A DNA stretch of 64,000 bases from Vibrio brasiliensis LMG 20546 (GCF_000189255.1 NZ_AEVS01000088.1:1-64000); one strand, 5' to 3'. Counted from the stretch's first letter, positions 1 to 10,407 are shown. Notes: a model not told the origin generated them from the letters alone. A program made the numbers and translations.

Positions 1-97
1 TGATACTCAACTGATACATAAATTCATATCAGCATAATATCGTGTTGGAAATTACCTAATGTGATAAGAAGCGATATAGAAAAAAATAATTTTATCT

Positions 98-1687
98 TTG
101 TCTATTAGAACGCAGTTGCTCAGCTTGTTCTTTGTCGTGTTTTTTTGCTTATCTACTGTGTTTGCTATTTTTTTAACGACTATATTTAACAATTTCGAAG
201 ATTTGAATTCGTACAGCCAAGAGTCTCTGAAAAATATTGATACCGTTTATGGTAGTGAGATTATATCGACTTATGATATTCGACTTATGTTTTTGAAAGC
301 ATCGAGTCGTGACGTTAATAACGGTGAGTATATTGATAAATTAGATCGATGGTACAAGAGTATTAGTGATAAGTTTATTGATGATGGCAATAAAGAAACA
401 GCGAAGCGTCGTGATAACTTTGCTCGCTACTATCAACATGTACGAAAATTGCCTGACATTAAGAGACAGTACTCCATAAACAGTGCTGAGTTCAATAACT
501 ACCTGCTACAAGCGGATGAGTATGCTGAGCACTTGGTTGAGTCATTAACTCGTTTTAGTGACAGCCTTGTCGGACAAGTAGGTGACCGACTAGATCAAGT
601 TTACAGTGAAGTTTCTGAAATGATGACTCAGAGTGCTATAAAAATTCTGGTGATCTCACTTATTTCTGCGTACGTGTTTTGGTTTGTTGCTAGTCAGATA
701 TCACGACCTATTGATGATATCGCGACAAAGTTAAGATTGATGGCAAATGGTGACTTTACGGTCAAGAGTTCATATCAGGGAGAAAATGAGCTAGGTAGCC
801 TGGCAAAATCGATTAACACTTTAAGTGAATCTGTTGCTGATACGCTCAGCACCATTCGGGCGAACGGAGACAATGTCGCCTCTTCTGCGACTGAACTTTC
901 GTCGACCATGTTGGAATCGAGAGAACATTCGAATCAGGAAAAAGAGCAGTTCAACCAAATTGGTGTTGCGGTGACTGAGTTATCGAGTACGGCCAAGGAG
1001 GTGAATAATAATGCTTCATTTGCAGAAGACGCCTCTAACGAAGCTAAAAGCCAAGTTGCTATTGGACAAGGCTGTATCGATAGGTCTTTAGAGATTAGCA
1101 ATATGGTTGCAGCGTCGATCAATAAAGCCGCTCAACTAGTGCTAGAGTTGAAAGAAAGTTCTTGCAACATTAGCCAGGTGATAGATGTGATCAATAATAT
1201 CTCGGAACAAACGAACTTATTGGCGCTAAATGCTGCAATTGAAGCTGCCAGAGCTGGAGAACAAGGTCGAGGTTTTGCCGTCGTGGCGGACGAAGTAAGG
1301 GGGCTGGCTGTTAGAACTCAATCTTCAACTGCTGAAATCAAAGTGGTGGTTGAAGGGTTACAAAGCCTGTCTGAAGACGTGCATCGAATCATGAATGATA
1401 ATGTTGAGTTAATTAATGAAAGTCAGATTAACTCGCAAGATGTGTTAAACGCCTTTGGAGCGATTTCTCAAGCCGTGCACCAGATTCTAGAGCAGACGGT
1501 TTGTGTAGCTACAGCGTCTTGTGAACAAGCTAATGTGACAGACTCTGTGTCTGAAAGTATTTCTTTTGTCTCGGAAATTGTCGAGCGAAATAGTTTAGGA
1601 ATGAACCAATGTTTCGAAGCTTCACAAGAACTTGCTTTGATGGCTGAGGAGCAGAAAGAGCTGTTAAGTCGATTTAAAATTTCGTGA
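98..1687 (+). CDS. Methyl-accepting chemotaxis protein
   Basis: Transmembrane chemoreceptor that passes ligand signals to CheA/CheW. A first membrane segment lies at about residues 7-28, followed by a roughly 150-residue periplasmic helical sensor and a second membrane segment at about 181-199. A HAMP domain (about 200-252) and a long cytoplasmic coiled coil follow. The hairpin tip is diagnostic ([20 protein letters not shown], about residues 369-388, then [13 protein letters not shown]). The C terminus ends without a CheR-docking pentapeptide. The only plausible start is TTG at 98: an in-frame stop lies at 77-79 and no ATG intervenes. No clear Shine-Dalgarno is visible, so the start is uncertain. 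The ligand cannot be deduced. It heads a run of signalling genes on the same strand. Confidence 0.93.
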   Translation: MSIRTQLLSLFFVVFFCLSTVFAIFLTTIFNNFEDLNSYSQESLKNIDTVYGSEIISTYDIRLMFLKASSRDVNNGEYIDKLDRWYKSISDKFIDDGNKETAKRRDNFARYYQHVRKLPDIKRQYSINSAEFNNYLLQADEYAEHLVESLTRFSDSLVGQVGDRLDQVYSEVSEMMTQSAIKILVISLISAYVFWFVASQISRPIDDIATKLRLMANGDFTVKSSYQGENELGSLAKSINTLSESVADTLSTIRANGDNVASSATELSSTMLESREHSNQEKEQFNQIGVAVTELSSTAKEVNNNASFAEDASNEAKSQVAIGQGCIDRSLEISNMVAASINKAAQLVLELKESSCNISQVIDVINNISEQTNLLALNAAIEAARAGEQGRGFAVVADEVRGLAVRTQSSTAEIKVVVEGLQSLSEDVHRIMNDNVELINESQINSQDVLNAFGAISQAVHQILEQTVCVATASCEQANVTDSVSESISFVSEIVERNSLGMNQCFEASQELALMAEEQKELLSRFKIS

Positions 1688-1715
1688 TATCTCTCGAAAA
1701 TTATCATAGTGCTAA

Positions 1716-1755
1716 CGGAATAACGGAATAACGGAATAATGGGATAATGGGATAA
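1716..1755. repeat. Five tandem copies of an 8-bp unit
   Basis: Five uninterrupted 8-bp units lie 28 bp after the chemoreceptor stop codon: three copies of CGGAATAA, then two of TGGGATAA. It is a short simple-sequence repeat that could vary in copy number by slippage. No open reading frame crosses it. Confidence 0.9.
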
Positions 1756-2109
1756 TCGTATTTGTCTTTGGTCAGATTAATCTGAAACTTCTGGTTGGTT
1801 GATACAATGTTAAAGTGTTTTGTTACAATAATTAGAACGAAAGTTTAAATGTGTTAGCAAGTGTTTTAATCTCAGTGTATAGGTTTGAGTTATTTCACCA
1901 CTGCTATCAACTCATTGATTTTATAAATTAACATCTATATATGACTGGTTTCATATTTCTCTATCCAGGTATTTATCTGGATAGAGGTGATAATTAATCA
2001 TGAGTTGATTTTTAGTGTTTCACATTGATGAATGTATATAAATGACTCTACGCTTTGCTAACTCAAAAAGTACTATTTATTCAAAGCCTTGTCCTGTAGG
2101 GGGAATACA
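1756..2109. other. AT-rich intergenic region upstream of the phosphorelay operon
   Basis: About 350 bp of AT-rich sequence without a credible reading frame. It must hold the promoter for the following regulator-HPt-kinase operon, but no single -35/-10 pair stands out enough to name. The regulator's Shine-Dalgarno (AGGGGGA) lies at its right end. Confidence 0.5.
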
Positions 2110-2795
2110 TTGAAACGTATCTTATTATTAGAAGATGATCTATTCACATCGAGGCTACTTAAAGGTGCTTTAGAGAAAGCTGGTTTTATTGTAGTGCAGT
2201 CGTTTGATGTTTCGTCTGCTTATCATGCTGCAGTAGGAAATCGCTTTGATGTTGCAATTTTTGATGTGCAACTCCCTTCCGGTTCAAGTTTAGATTCATT
2301 TGATCGTTTGAAAAAAATCTTAGATTGCCCTGTCATTGTATATACAGCCAAACAAAGTACACGTATTGAGCTAAAGAGTTTCGAAATAGGGGCTTCTGAT
2401 TTCCTTTTGAAGCAAAGAGGGGTAGATATCCTAATCAGCCGGATCAAGCGTCTGGTTGATATTGACACAGCAGAGCAATGTAACAGCGAAGATGAGACAC
2501 CAGGGTTCGAAATCAACAAGGATGAACGCACCTTTCAATACGATGGAACTGTGCTGGAGTTAACTAAAAATGAAGCGAATATTCTGTTTTTATTTTGTCT
2601 CAGGAGAACTATTTCGCTGATCGGGAGGAACTTAGCTACTCTACCAAAGGGCATGGGTATGATGGTTGGAGCAGGGCTCTGGACTTAGCGATAAGTCGAT
2701 TGAGAAAGAAGATCAATCAACAAACATGCGGGAAAGTGGAACTGCAATCGGTAAGGGGTAAAGGCTATAAAGTGAATTTCCATAACAACAATTAA
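2110..2795 (+). pseudogene. OmpR/TorR-type response regulator, split by a one-base frameshift
   Basis: DNA-binding response regulator with an N-terminal receiver (acidic pair E8/D9, phospho-acceptor D52 in IFDVQLP). The winged-helix output domain is broken. Frame one reads through LTKNEANILFLF and then ends in unrelated residues with a stop at 2688. The rest of the domain (LSQENYFADREEL, YDGWSRALDLAISRLRKKI, VRGKGYKV) continues in the -1 frame to 2795. One extra T in the T5-A-T4 tract at 2587-2596 would restore one uninterrupted protein of about 229 residues. The start is TTG at 2110, preceded by AGGGGGA. The GYDGWSRALDLAISRLRKKI segment resembles TorR. It may be a real frameshift, a phase-variable tract or a sequencing error. 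Confidence 0.8.
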
Positions 2796-2816
2796 CAGAA
2801 GCAGCCTAATACCCCA

Positions 2817-3194
2817 ATGGAATACAGTTGCACTGAGCTAAACTACCTAATCAATAACGTTTGTTTCGGCAATGAAGCAGACGCAATGTCCCTTATTAAA
2901 AATCTGAGATCTGAGATCCTTGCGCTGGGTATTTGCTGCGATCCCACTAGCCAATCATTTGTATCTATTGAAGATATTAGTAGTCGTAAGCATAAGCTGG
3001 TTGGCAGCTCGGGGCTGTTAGGATTATTTTCACTTTCTAAGTATCTAAGAGAGATTGTTTTTATAGATGGTCAGTTTGAGTATAACTACTACACCTTTGT
3101 TGCATCGATCAGAGCGATCATTAGCTATTTGGATGAGTTGATACGTCAGCTCGGAAAAGGAAAGTCATACCGATGTACTTGTCATATAGAGTAA
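2817..3194 (+). CDS. HPt (histidine phosphotransfer) domain protein
   Basis: A 125-residue stand-alone phosphotransfer protein. The HPt signature is visible at about residues 62-76 (RKHKLVGSSGLLGLFSL), where the histidine accepts phosphate from a receiver and the following K/GSS form the usual helix. It lies 21 bp after the response regulator, and its end overlaps the probable ATG (3173) of the following hybrid kinase, so the three are probably one operon. Because the kinase has a receiver but no HPt of its own, this protein would complete the relay: kinase H, kinase receiver D, HPt H, regulator D52. The role is inferred from domain content and order. The tail after about residue 115 looks unconserved. 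Confidence 0.75.
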   Translation: MEYSCTELNYLINNVCFGNEADAMSLIKNLRSEILALGICCDPTSQSFVSIEDISSRKHKLVGSSGLLGLFSLSKYLREIVFIDGQFEYNYYTFVASIRAIISYLDELIRQLGKGKSYRCTCHIE

Positions 3195-5211
3195 TTAGAA
3201 AAGCCATCTTCGGTATTTTTCACTTACTATCATCGTAGTTTTGTTGTGGTTATATGAGATGGTTATCTTTGAGCGGGTAATGACGTATAACCGATACACA
3301 AGTGAGTTCAACGAGTATACCTATTCAATTATTCGCAACGAAAATGTTTATCGATCTTACTTGATTGGCGTCGAGCATATGGAAATTAAAGCAGACAAAA
3401 TCAGTGTCATGCTTGGCTTGGCCAGAGAGATTATTTCTTCACGCGAAGGGGTATTTGATATTTTGGATCCTGAGTATGGCAAGCGTTATCCAGATAACAT
3501 CACCAAAGCTCGTAAGTTTATTCAGGTAGAAGAAAAAATCTTCCGCGATATTGAGTCAACGTTTAAAGATGGGGTTGATGAAGGGCGTCAGCTACAACAT
3601 GTACTGTATTGGAAACGTTGGAAAGACTCATCAGACAAGCTTTGGAAACTGAAGTCTCACTATCTTAGGTTCCTTAAATTGAATAAAGATTCCTACATGA
3701 AGGAACTCAGAACGATATCGCAAACCTACCACATCTTATTGTTCTTCTTACTTTCTTTTAGCTCGTTGGTTTTTATTATATTCCTCAGATACTTACTCAA
3801 ACCTATCAGTCAGGCATCTAACGAGATACGGCAAGGCAACATCTATCGTATTGCCTCGATGAAGACAATTTTCTCAGAACTTGAATCACTGTTTAATAAA
3901 ATTGTTGCTTATGAACGTGACGTCAAACGAAAGATCTATGCCATTGATAAGAAGGCAGATGAGAAGAGTGAACTGCTCAATATTATGAGTCATGAGTTAA
4001 GAACACCGATTAATGTCATTATTGGCAGTGTCGATTTATTGAACAGAAGATCAGGGGAACTGGATAATGAATTAAAGTCGTATCTGACGGATCTGGAAAC
4101 ATCGTCAGTTAACTTGAAGATATTAATCAATAGAGTTCTTGAACTCGGCAAAGCTGAATCACAAAAAACTGTCATCAAAGAGTGTGTTTCTACACTGGAC
4201 TTAGTGGACTACCTCAAAGTCACTATTAAGGGTTTGGCTTCTCAAACTAACACCAGAATCGAATTCTATTATGACTCTCAATTTCCACTTTGCTTCACAA
4301 CCGACGAGGTTAAGCTTAAACAACTGCTGTTAAATGTTATATCAAATGCACTCAAAGCTGTTGAGGGTGAGGGAGTGATACGTATTCGCTTCAAAGTATC
4401 CGCAGAACACACGATATTTCACGTATTTGATAGTGGTGTCGGCATCGAAAAAGAGAACATCTGCAAAATTCTCACTCCTTTCGAGCAAGTAGAGCAGGGT
4501 TATAAAACAGGTTCGTCTGGCTTTGGCGGTTACTTAATTCAGCGCCTGTCACAAGCGCTAGGTGGATTCGTAAACATTCGTAGTTACAAAGGCCAAGGCA
4601 CACTGGTCACGATGAAACTCCGAATACTAGAGCCAAAGGGTCGCTTAAGTGACCTTAATCTCGCTGTTTCGGAGTCAATAACGAATAGCGAAGAAAAATA
4701 TTTGAGACGAACCGGACTGATTAATGGTCAACTATCTACAACTAGCATAAGTCCTAACCCATTGGTCTCAGAGTTTAAGATATATGACGCTCTGGACTGG
4801 ATACTGCCTGAATCACAACAGGCTGCTGCTGAGCAATGTGCTGTAGCAAAACGCAATTTAAAGATTTTGATTGCAGAAGACTATCCTTTGAATACTCAAG
4901 TGCTGAGAAACATGCTTAATCATTTGGGTATCGAAGCTGTGTTCTTCGAAGATGGCGAAGCACTTGTGTCTTTCTTTATCGAGAATCAGACTTTCGATCT
5001 GATTCTGATGGATATCCAAATGCCCAAGGTTGATGGTTATGAAGCGAGTCATATGATTCGAGAATTTAACCAGAAAATACCCATTATTGCTTGCAGTGCA
5101 CACCTAGAACATGAAATCAGAGCCAAACTACTCGAAAGCCAAATGAGTGACTTTTTACAAAAGCCTTATACCGTTGAAGAACTGGTTGCTGTCATTACGA
5201 GAAATACGTAA
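3173..5211 (+). pseudogene. Hybrid sensor histidine kinase, frameshifted near its N terminus
   Basis: Membrane hybrid kinase. The natural start is ATG 3173, with AAGGAAAG upstream, giving MYLSYRVIRKAIFGIF. That frame stops just after position 3232. The rest of the first membrane segment (SLTIIVVLLWLYEMVIF) is in another frame, open from 3199 to 5211. One added T in the T5 run at 3216-3220 joins the two. Then come a roughly 150-residue helical sensor, a second membrane segment (near 3725-3800), an H-box (MSHELRTP, His codon 3991) and an N-box (NVISNALKA). The G1 box is DSGVGI. The G2 box is unusual (GSSGFGGYLI instead of GTGLGL). A C-terminal receiver has its Asp at codon 5011 (LILMDIQMP). The gene order resembles TorS/TorR with a separate HPt. 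If translation starts only at TTG 3241, the first membrane helix is shortened. Confidence 0.8.
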
Positions 5212-5536
5212 ATCACTTTATGTATCGATATTGAGTTAAACCATGGTTATCTATTAAATAATCAATTTTATCTGATACAAGTAATGCTGGCGTATATATA
5301 GATTATCTAAATTAGCTAGCGTTATATACGCTTAATAATCGACACTATCGACTTAGCAGAGAATTTTTTGATATAGATATATCTATCAAAAAAATGATTG
5401 CTCATGTTACAGAAATGATACTTTGCAAGATTATTGGTGTGTAAATATTCTTACAGGAAATTCCAAAATTTTGTAATAAAAGGTGTTAGCGGACTCCTGT
5501 AAGTGAACTAGAGTCAAGTTATCGTAAGTATACGTT
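5212..5536. other. AT-rich intergenic region, probable promoter of the BvgS-like kinase
   Basis: About 325 bp, strongly AT-rich, with no supported gene. Several TATA-like stretches occur (5280-5400), but none can be singled out as a promoter. No terminator hairpin with a T-run was seen after the preceding kinase. Confidence 0.5.
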
Positions 5537-8500
5537 ATGTTGAATATTATATTTCTCGTTTTTTCTATATTTCTTTTCGGTAATGTTATGGCTTCACCTT
5601 CTGAATCCATGTCACAAAGTGATCGAGAGTATTTAGAAAGCCTTGGTAAGATAAAGGTTGCTGTCCTCTCAGATAAAGGGCGATTGGTCAATACCACTTC
5701 ATTTCAGGGTGAGTTCTACAACATAAATGTTGCCTACCTAAAGAAAATATCCAATGAACTGGGTTTAAAAATCGAGTTCTATGAGTTTGATCATCCTGCA
5801 GAAATAACTTCGGCCTTATACACACGCGAAGTTGATCTAATTCTCGATTTTAATAGTTATGATGTTTCTAATAAGGTAGGGCTTTTTTACTCAGCGCCAA
5901 TCTTCAAAAGCAGCGTTGCTTACTGGAGTAATAAAAGTACGGTAGGGAAGAGGCTAGATGAACTGAAATGGGTTTGTGTGTCTGGTTCAATTTTCTGCAG
6001 CATACTTGAACAACAAAATATAACTAACACAATAAAGGTCGCTAATTTTAAACAAGGAACCGAAAAGGTTCTCGATAGCGAAGATGAAGTATTTCTCGAT
6101 AGCTATATTAGCTTGGCTGAGTACCTCAACTCTTCTGATAATGTGTCTAGCTCAATCGCGACACCTCCCTGGGGCGGGTTTGTCTATGCTCAAATTGTCT
6201 CAATAGAAGAAAATCAGCGTTTAATTGAGCTTATCGATAAAATCGTTAAGCGTTCGATAGAAAGTGATCATCTCATCAACAGTTTTAGTCCTTACCATTT
6301 TTCGGACATGATTAACATGGCATTCCGAAATAGCAATTACAGCAATGTGGTGAGGTATTCATTTGATGATGACTCATTCCCTTTACTATTTCGTAACGAA
6401 GATGGGACTTTATCAGGTTACTTAAAAGACGTACTGGATTTGATCTCATCTCGAACGACATTAGAGTTTGAGTATGTGTCCAGCGAATCGTCGCAGTCTG
6501 CACACGCTATGCTGGAATCAAATGAGATCGATCTGATTCCATACAGTTTGACGACCAATGAATCGAATCAAAGTATCGAGTACACAGATTCATTTATGTC
6601 ATTTACCTATTATGCAGTGAGTCTGGCCAACTCAACCGCAGCAGAGAATGGGCGAAAGGGAGTCTTGTTATCGGAGAGCAAAAAACACATCGACGTTAAG
6701 AACCAACTTTTTGGCGTCAATACGGAGGTGTATAGAGAGTCCAAAAAAATCCTATCGGCTCTTGAACAAGGAGAAATCGATGTTGCTTACATCCGAGATG
6801 ACATCATAGAGATTATCATTTCATCTCACGCAGATGATGAGTATTTCGTTGATCGCTCCATGCCGATTGCTTTGAATATTGCTATGGCGGTCTCTACGCA
6901 ACGTCTATCCCTGATTAATGTTCTCAATAGTATTTTTAGAACCTGGGATCAGAATGAGCTGAATAAAATCAAGAACTCTTACGACCCATTCAATGTGGTT
7001 TACGGATACGAAGAAAAATACTTGTATCAAGTCGCTCTTGGATTCGTTTTTGTCTTTTTGCTTAGCGTTGTGTTTTTCTCACTGTTGCAGAAAAACATGA
7101 AGCTAAAGGTAATTATCAAGGAGAAAGACGCTGCGTCGACAAGGATTGAGAATGAATTCCTCAATTCTGTCATCAGACAGATTCCCTCCATTGTTTTCAT
7201 CTACGATGATCAAGCGAACATTCGCTACACCAACTGTAGCAAGTACCTTTGTAGTGAGTGTGACAACTGCCACATTACCAATGACGGTATCGGTTATAAA
7301 AACCGGGACACCTTTAACGACATATTCAAAAAGAACTTAACCGTTAAAGATTCTTGTCGTACTCATAGTTGTCCCCTTGATATGGAGATGATGGAGTATG
7401 TGTGTAAGAAGATAAACCTTAACGATAGGGAATATATCTTAACCGTCATCAACGATGTTACCGAAAAGAATCAACGAGAAAGCGATTTGGAAAATGCCAA
7501 ACAAAAAGCAGAGTCGGCGATACAGGCTCGCGATAAGTTTCTCGCTTCAATGACTCATGAGTTAAGAACGCCGATTGCCGGTATGGTTGGTTTGATTGAA
7601 ATGCTTGGCGCTAAGATAAAAGATGAAGAAGAGACGTTACTGATTAACAACATTTCATCTTCGGCAAGACAACTCAATGTACTGGTCAACGACATTCTGG
7701 ATTTCTCGAAGCTGGAAGCTGACCAACTTAAGCTCTCTCCGTTTGATTGTGATGTGTTACGTGAGACGAGTGAAGTGTTACGTGTACATAAGATAGCGGC
7801 GAACAAAAAGGGTATTCATCTTAAATATAACTTTAAAGCGACCAAGGTGCGCTTGGTTTCAATAGATGGCCTCAGATACTCGCAGATCCTCAATAACCTG
7901 TTATCAAATGCTATCAAATTCACAGACTTAGGTTCCGTCGCTCTTGAAGTAGAGTTAACTGAGGAATCAATCAACTTCTTAGTCACTGATACGGGGTGTG
8001 GGATGTCGACCCAAGTACTTGCTACTGTATTCAGTCCATTTGTCCAGGCGGATAGTTCTATTGCGCGTAAGTATGGCGGAACTGGATTAGGGTTATCGAT
8101 AGTCTCAGAGTTAGTTGAACTAATGAAAGGCAAGCTAATTGTTGAAAGTATCGAGAATCTTGGTACTAAGATGTCAGTTTCGCTTCCGCACCAGCTTGTT
8201 AGCACTTACAAGGGGCAGCTGAGTTGTTTGGACATCCATTTTGGCGATGTTAGTCAAAACATCAAAGATTGGGTCGGAATGTGGTCTGCTGGACCTGAAG
8301 ATGAAGAGGTGAAAACGCAAGATGCCCCCCATACCATTCTTATCACCTCTGATCACGAGACTGACCAGAGTGACGGTAGCTATGAGCAAAGAATCGTTTT
8401 TACTGATGATGTCGAAGGATTCAAGCAGATCGTTCAAGAAAAAATTCTGCTATCAAACGCCCCGATCTTCCCTGACTTACTGTTTGAATGCCTATATCAG

Positions 8501-9259
8501 CATCGCGATAAAGCCATGATTTGTCCTCCTTTAGAATTTGAGCAGCTACAAGGAACTGTGCTGGTGGCAGAAGATAATCCAATAAATCAGTTAGTGATAC
8601 GCAAACAGCTGGAGCAGTTGGGTTTAACAGTCAATATGGTGGATGACGGCGAAGCCGCTTACCACGCGATTATGGAGCACCCTGATGGCATCGATTTGCT
8701 GATTACCGACTGCCATATGCCCAACATGGATGGGTTTGAGCTTTCAAGCAAGATAAGGAATGAAGCTAATCTCGATAAACACCTGACTATTATAGGGTGC
8801 ACAGCTGAGGACTCGAGCATTGTGAGAAGTAAATCAAATGAGTCTGGCTTCGACCACATCCTGTTCAAACCTTATGGAATAGAGAAGCTAAGGAATCTTT
8901 TGGAGGCATGTTTGTTAAACAATGAAAACAAGGCGGCAGTGACAACGCACTGGTTAGACAAATACAGTGAAGAAGAAGTTGAGCAGTTAAGGAAAATCTC
9001 AGTAGCTTGCCTCACCAGCGATCTACAGAAATTGGAAGAGCAGCAGGACGATTTGCCCTCACTGAAGAAGATTGTGCACAAAATAAAAGGAGGAGCGTTA
9101 AGCCTGGGTATTGAGGATTTAGCCAAGATTATCTACAAAGTAGAGCGTTCTATTAAATCAGATAGAAGGGCAGAACTGCAGTCAGAGCTTGTATTACTGG
9201 CTGATATCATGCGCGCGAATATCGAGTTAATAGAGAACTATCATAGGTCGGAAAAATGA
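5537..9259 (+). CDS. BvgS/EvgS/VieS-like hybrid sensor kinase
   Basis: Giant unorthodox sensor kinase (1240 residues). A signal peptide (residues 1-19) precedes two periplasmic solute-binding-like (SBP_bac_3) domains, about 30-240 and 265-475. A membrane segment follows (about 497-515), then a PAS-like domain holding seven cysteines (about 555-625) and a coiled coil. The kinase core has phospho-accepting H674 in MTHELRTP, an N-box with LLSNAIKF, DTGCGM and GGTGLGLSI. A receiver has D1058 (LLITDCHMP), and a C-terminal HPt has H1181 (KIVHKIKGGA). All four phosphorelay residues are present, so it looks functional. It overlaps the next gene (EAL regulator) by 4 bp, implying translational coupling. 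The architecture matches V. cholerae VieS and E. coli EvgS; the ligand is unknown. Confidence 0.93.
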   Translation: MLNIIFLVFSIFLFGNVMASPSESMSQSDREYLESLGKIKVAVLSDKGRLVNTTSFQGEFYNINVAYLKKISNELGLKIEFYEFDHPAEITSALYTREVDLILDFNSYDVSNKVGLFYSAPIFKSSVAYWSNKSTVGKRLDELKWVCVSGSIFCSILEQQNITNTIKVANFKQGTEKVLDSEDEVFLDSYISLAEYLNSSDNVSSSIATPPWGGFVYAQIVSIEENQRLIELIDKIVKRSIESDHLINSFSPYHFSDMINMAFRNSNYSNVVRYSFDDDSFPLLFRNEDGTLSGYLKDVLDLISSRTTLEFEYVSSESSQSAHAMLESNEIDLIPYSLTTNESNQSIEYTDSFMSFTYYAVSLANSTAAENGRKGVLLSESKKHIDVKNQLFGVNTEVYRESKKILSALEQGEIDVAYIRDDIIEIIISSHADDEYFVDRSMPIALNIAMAVSTQRLSLINVLNSIFRTWDQNELNKIKNSYDPFNVVYGYEEKYLYQVALGFVFVFLLSVVFFSLLQKNMKLKVIIKEKDAASTRIENEFLNSVIRQIPSIVFIYDDQANIRYTNCSKYLCSECDNCHITNDGIGYKNRDTFNDIFKKNLTVKDSCRTHSCPLDMEMMEYVCKKINLNDREYILTVINDVTEKNQRESDLENAKQKAESAIQARDKFLASMTHELRTPIAGMVGLIEMLGAKIKDEEETLLINNISSSARQLNVLVNDILDFSKLEADQLKLSPFDCDVLRETSEVLRVHKIAANKKGIHLKYNFKATKVRLVSIDGLRYSQILNNLLSNAIKFTDLGSVALEVELTEESINFLVTDTGCGMSTQVLATVFSPFVQADSSIARKYGGTGLGLSIVSELVELMKGKLIVESIENLGTKMSVSLPHQLVSTYKGQLSCLDIHFGDVSQNIKDWVGMWSAGPEDEEVKTQDAPHTILITSDHETDQSDGSYEQRIVFTDDVEGFKQIVQEKILLSNAPIFPDLLFECLYQHRDKAMICPPLEFEQLQGTVLVAEDNPINQLVIRKQLEQLGLTVNMVDDGEAAYHAIMEHPDGIDLLITDCHMPNMDGFELSSKIRNEANLDKHLTIIGCTAEDSSIVRSKSNESGFDHILFKPYGIEKLRNLLEACLLNNENKAAVTTHWLDKYSEEEVEQLRKISVACLTSDLQKLEEQQDDLPSLKKIVHKIKGGALSLGIEDLAKIIYKVERSIKSDRRAELQSELVLLADIMRANIELIENYHRSEK

Positions 9260-10407
9260 ACATACTTATCCTGGATGATAGCCCTCTAGAGCTTATTTTA
9301 CTTGGCTACAAGCTAAAAAATATCGGCTGTAACAACGTCCATTCTGCGACTACAGTGGAGAAAGCAATGTCATTGGTGAGTAAGATAGAGTTTGACTTAG
9401 TCATCAGTGACCTCGATTTACCAGGCAAAGACGGTTTGATGTTTCTGTCTGAATTACAAAAGAACCATTATAACAAGGCAGTATGTATATCAAGTTGTGT
9501 CGATGAAGGCATCATTGCGTTAGCCAGTAAGATGGCAACTACATTAGGGCTCAATGTGGTTGGAACACTGGTAAAACCTGTCTATGAAGAGAGTTTGTGC
9601 AACCTTATGGACTTGACTTCGGAGCTACTCTCAAGTGCTCCAACACAGAACAAAATCAGCTTCTGTCTCAATGAAGTGTTATACGGCCTGGATAACGACC
9701 AGTTTCACAACGTTTATCAACCTCAAGTCTGTTTCAAAACCAATAAGCTAATAGGATTTGAAGTACTAGTGCGTTGGCAGCATCCGATTAAGGGAACGCT
9801 GACGCCCAATTACTTTATCCCAACCCTAGAAGCGAACCGTTATACTGATCTACTGCTAGATACAGTGATCAATCAGTTGAAGCTAGACTTTCCGTTTATC
9901 CCCGACGATATGAGAATATCGATTAACATGACTGCGGATAATTTTATGGCGCCCGAACTGGTGAACAAACTGGTAGATCTAACTGATGAGTTAGAGATGG
10001 ATATTTCACTACTGACATTAGAAATTACTGAAAGCCAAATTTTCCAGCCTTCGACAACCATGCTAAGTAATATTGCTCGTTTGCGTATGCTAGGGGTAAA
10101 TATCTCAATTGATGATTTTGGTACTGGTTATTCGAGCTTTGGCAATTTAGTTGATATTCCGTTTACCGAGCTGAAAATTGATCGACAGTTCACCAAACGT
10201 TACTTTTCAGATTTGAAGTCTAGACACATCGTTGATTTAACGACTGAGCTATGTCGTAGAACCAAAATTAAGGTGGTAGCAGAAGGCGTTGAAACGAAAG
10301 AAGAGTTTGAAGCACTGCGCGTATTAGGGGTCGATGTCTGCCAAGGATTCTACATCGGCAGACCACTAGCAATTGAAAAACTTCGTTCTTTCAAAGTTCT
10401 AAGCTAA
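9256..10407 (+). CDS. Response regulator with EAL (c-di-GMP phosphodiesterase) output
   Basis: Receiver domain (D7/D8 pocket, phospho-acceptor D52 in LVISDLDLP, conserved K in LVKP) joined to an EAL domain from about residue 135. The catalytic set is intact. The EAL signature is EVL (FEVLVRWQHP), a common active variant. NMTADNF, LEITES, IDDFGTGYSS, LKIDRQF, AEGVE and QGFYIGRP supply the metal- and substrate-binding residues. It should therefore hydrolyse c-di-GMP when phosphorylated by the upstream kinase, whose stop it overlaps (ATGA). It resembles VieA of V. cholerae but ends after the EAL domain, lacking VieA's C-terminal DNA-binding domain. A hairpin without a T-run follows the stop (10410-10437). 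Confidence 0.92.
   Translation: MNILILDDSPLELILLGYKLKNIGCNNVHSATTVEKAMSLVSKIEFDLVISDLDLPGKDGLMFLSELQKNHYNKAVCISSCVDEGIIALASKMATTLGLNVVGTLVKPVYEESLCNLMDLTSELLSSAPTQNKISFCLNEVLYGLDNDQFHNVYQPQVCFKTNKLIGFEVLVRWQHPIKGTLTPNYFIPTLEANRYTDLLLDTVINQLKLDFPFIPDDMRISINMTADNFMAPELVNKLVDLTDELEMDISLLTLEITESQIFQPSTTMLSNIARLRMLGVNISIDDFGTGYSSFGNLVDIPFTELKIDRQFTKRYFSDLKSRHIVDLTTELCRRTKIKVVAEGVETKEEFEALRVLGVDVCQGFYIGRPLAIEKLRSFKVLS

Noticed and set aside
2586-2597. Programmed -1 ribosomal frameshift in the response regulator
   Set aside because: No in-frame X XXY YYZ heptamer and no clear downstream stimulator; homopolymer indel is the simpler explanation.
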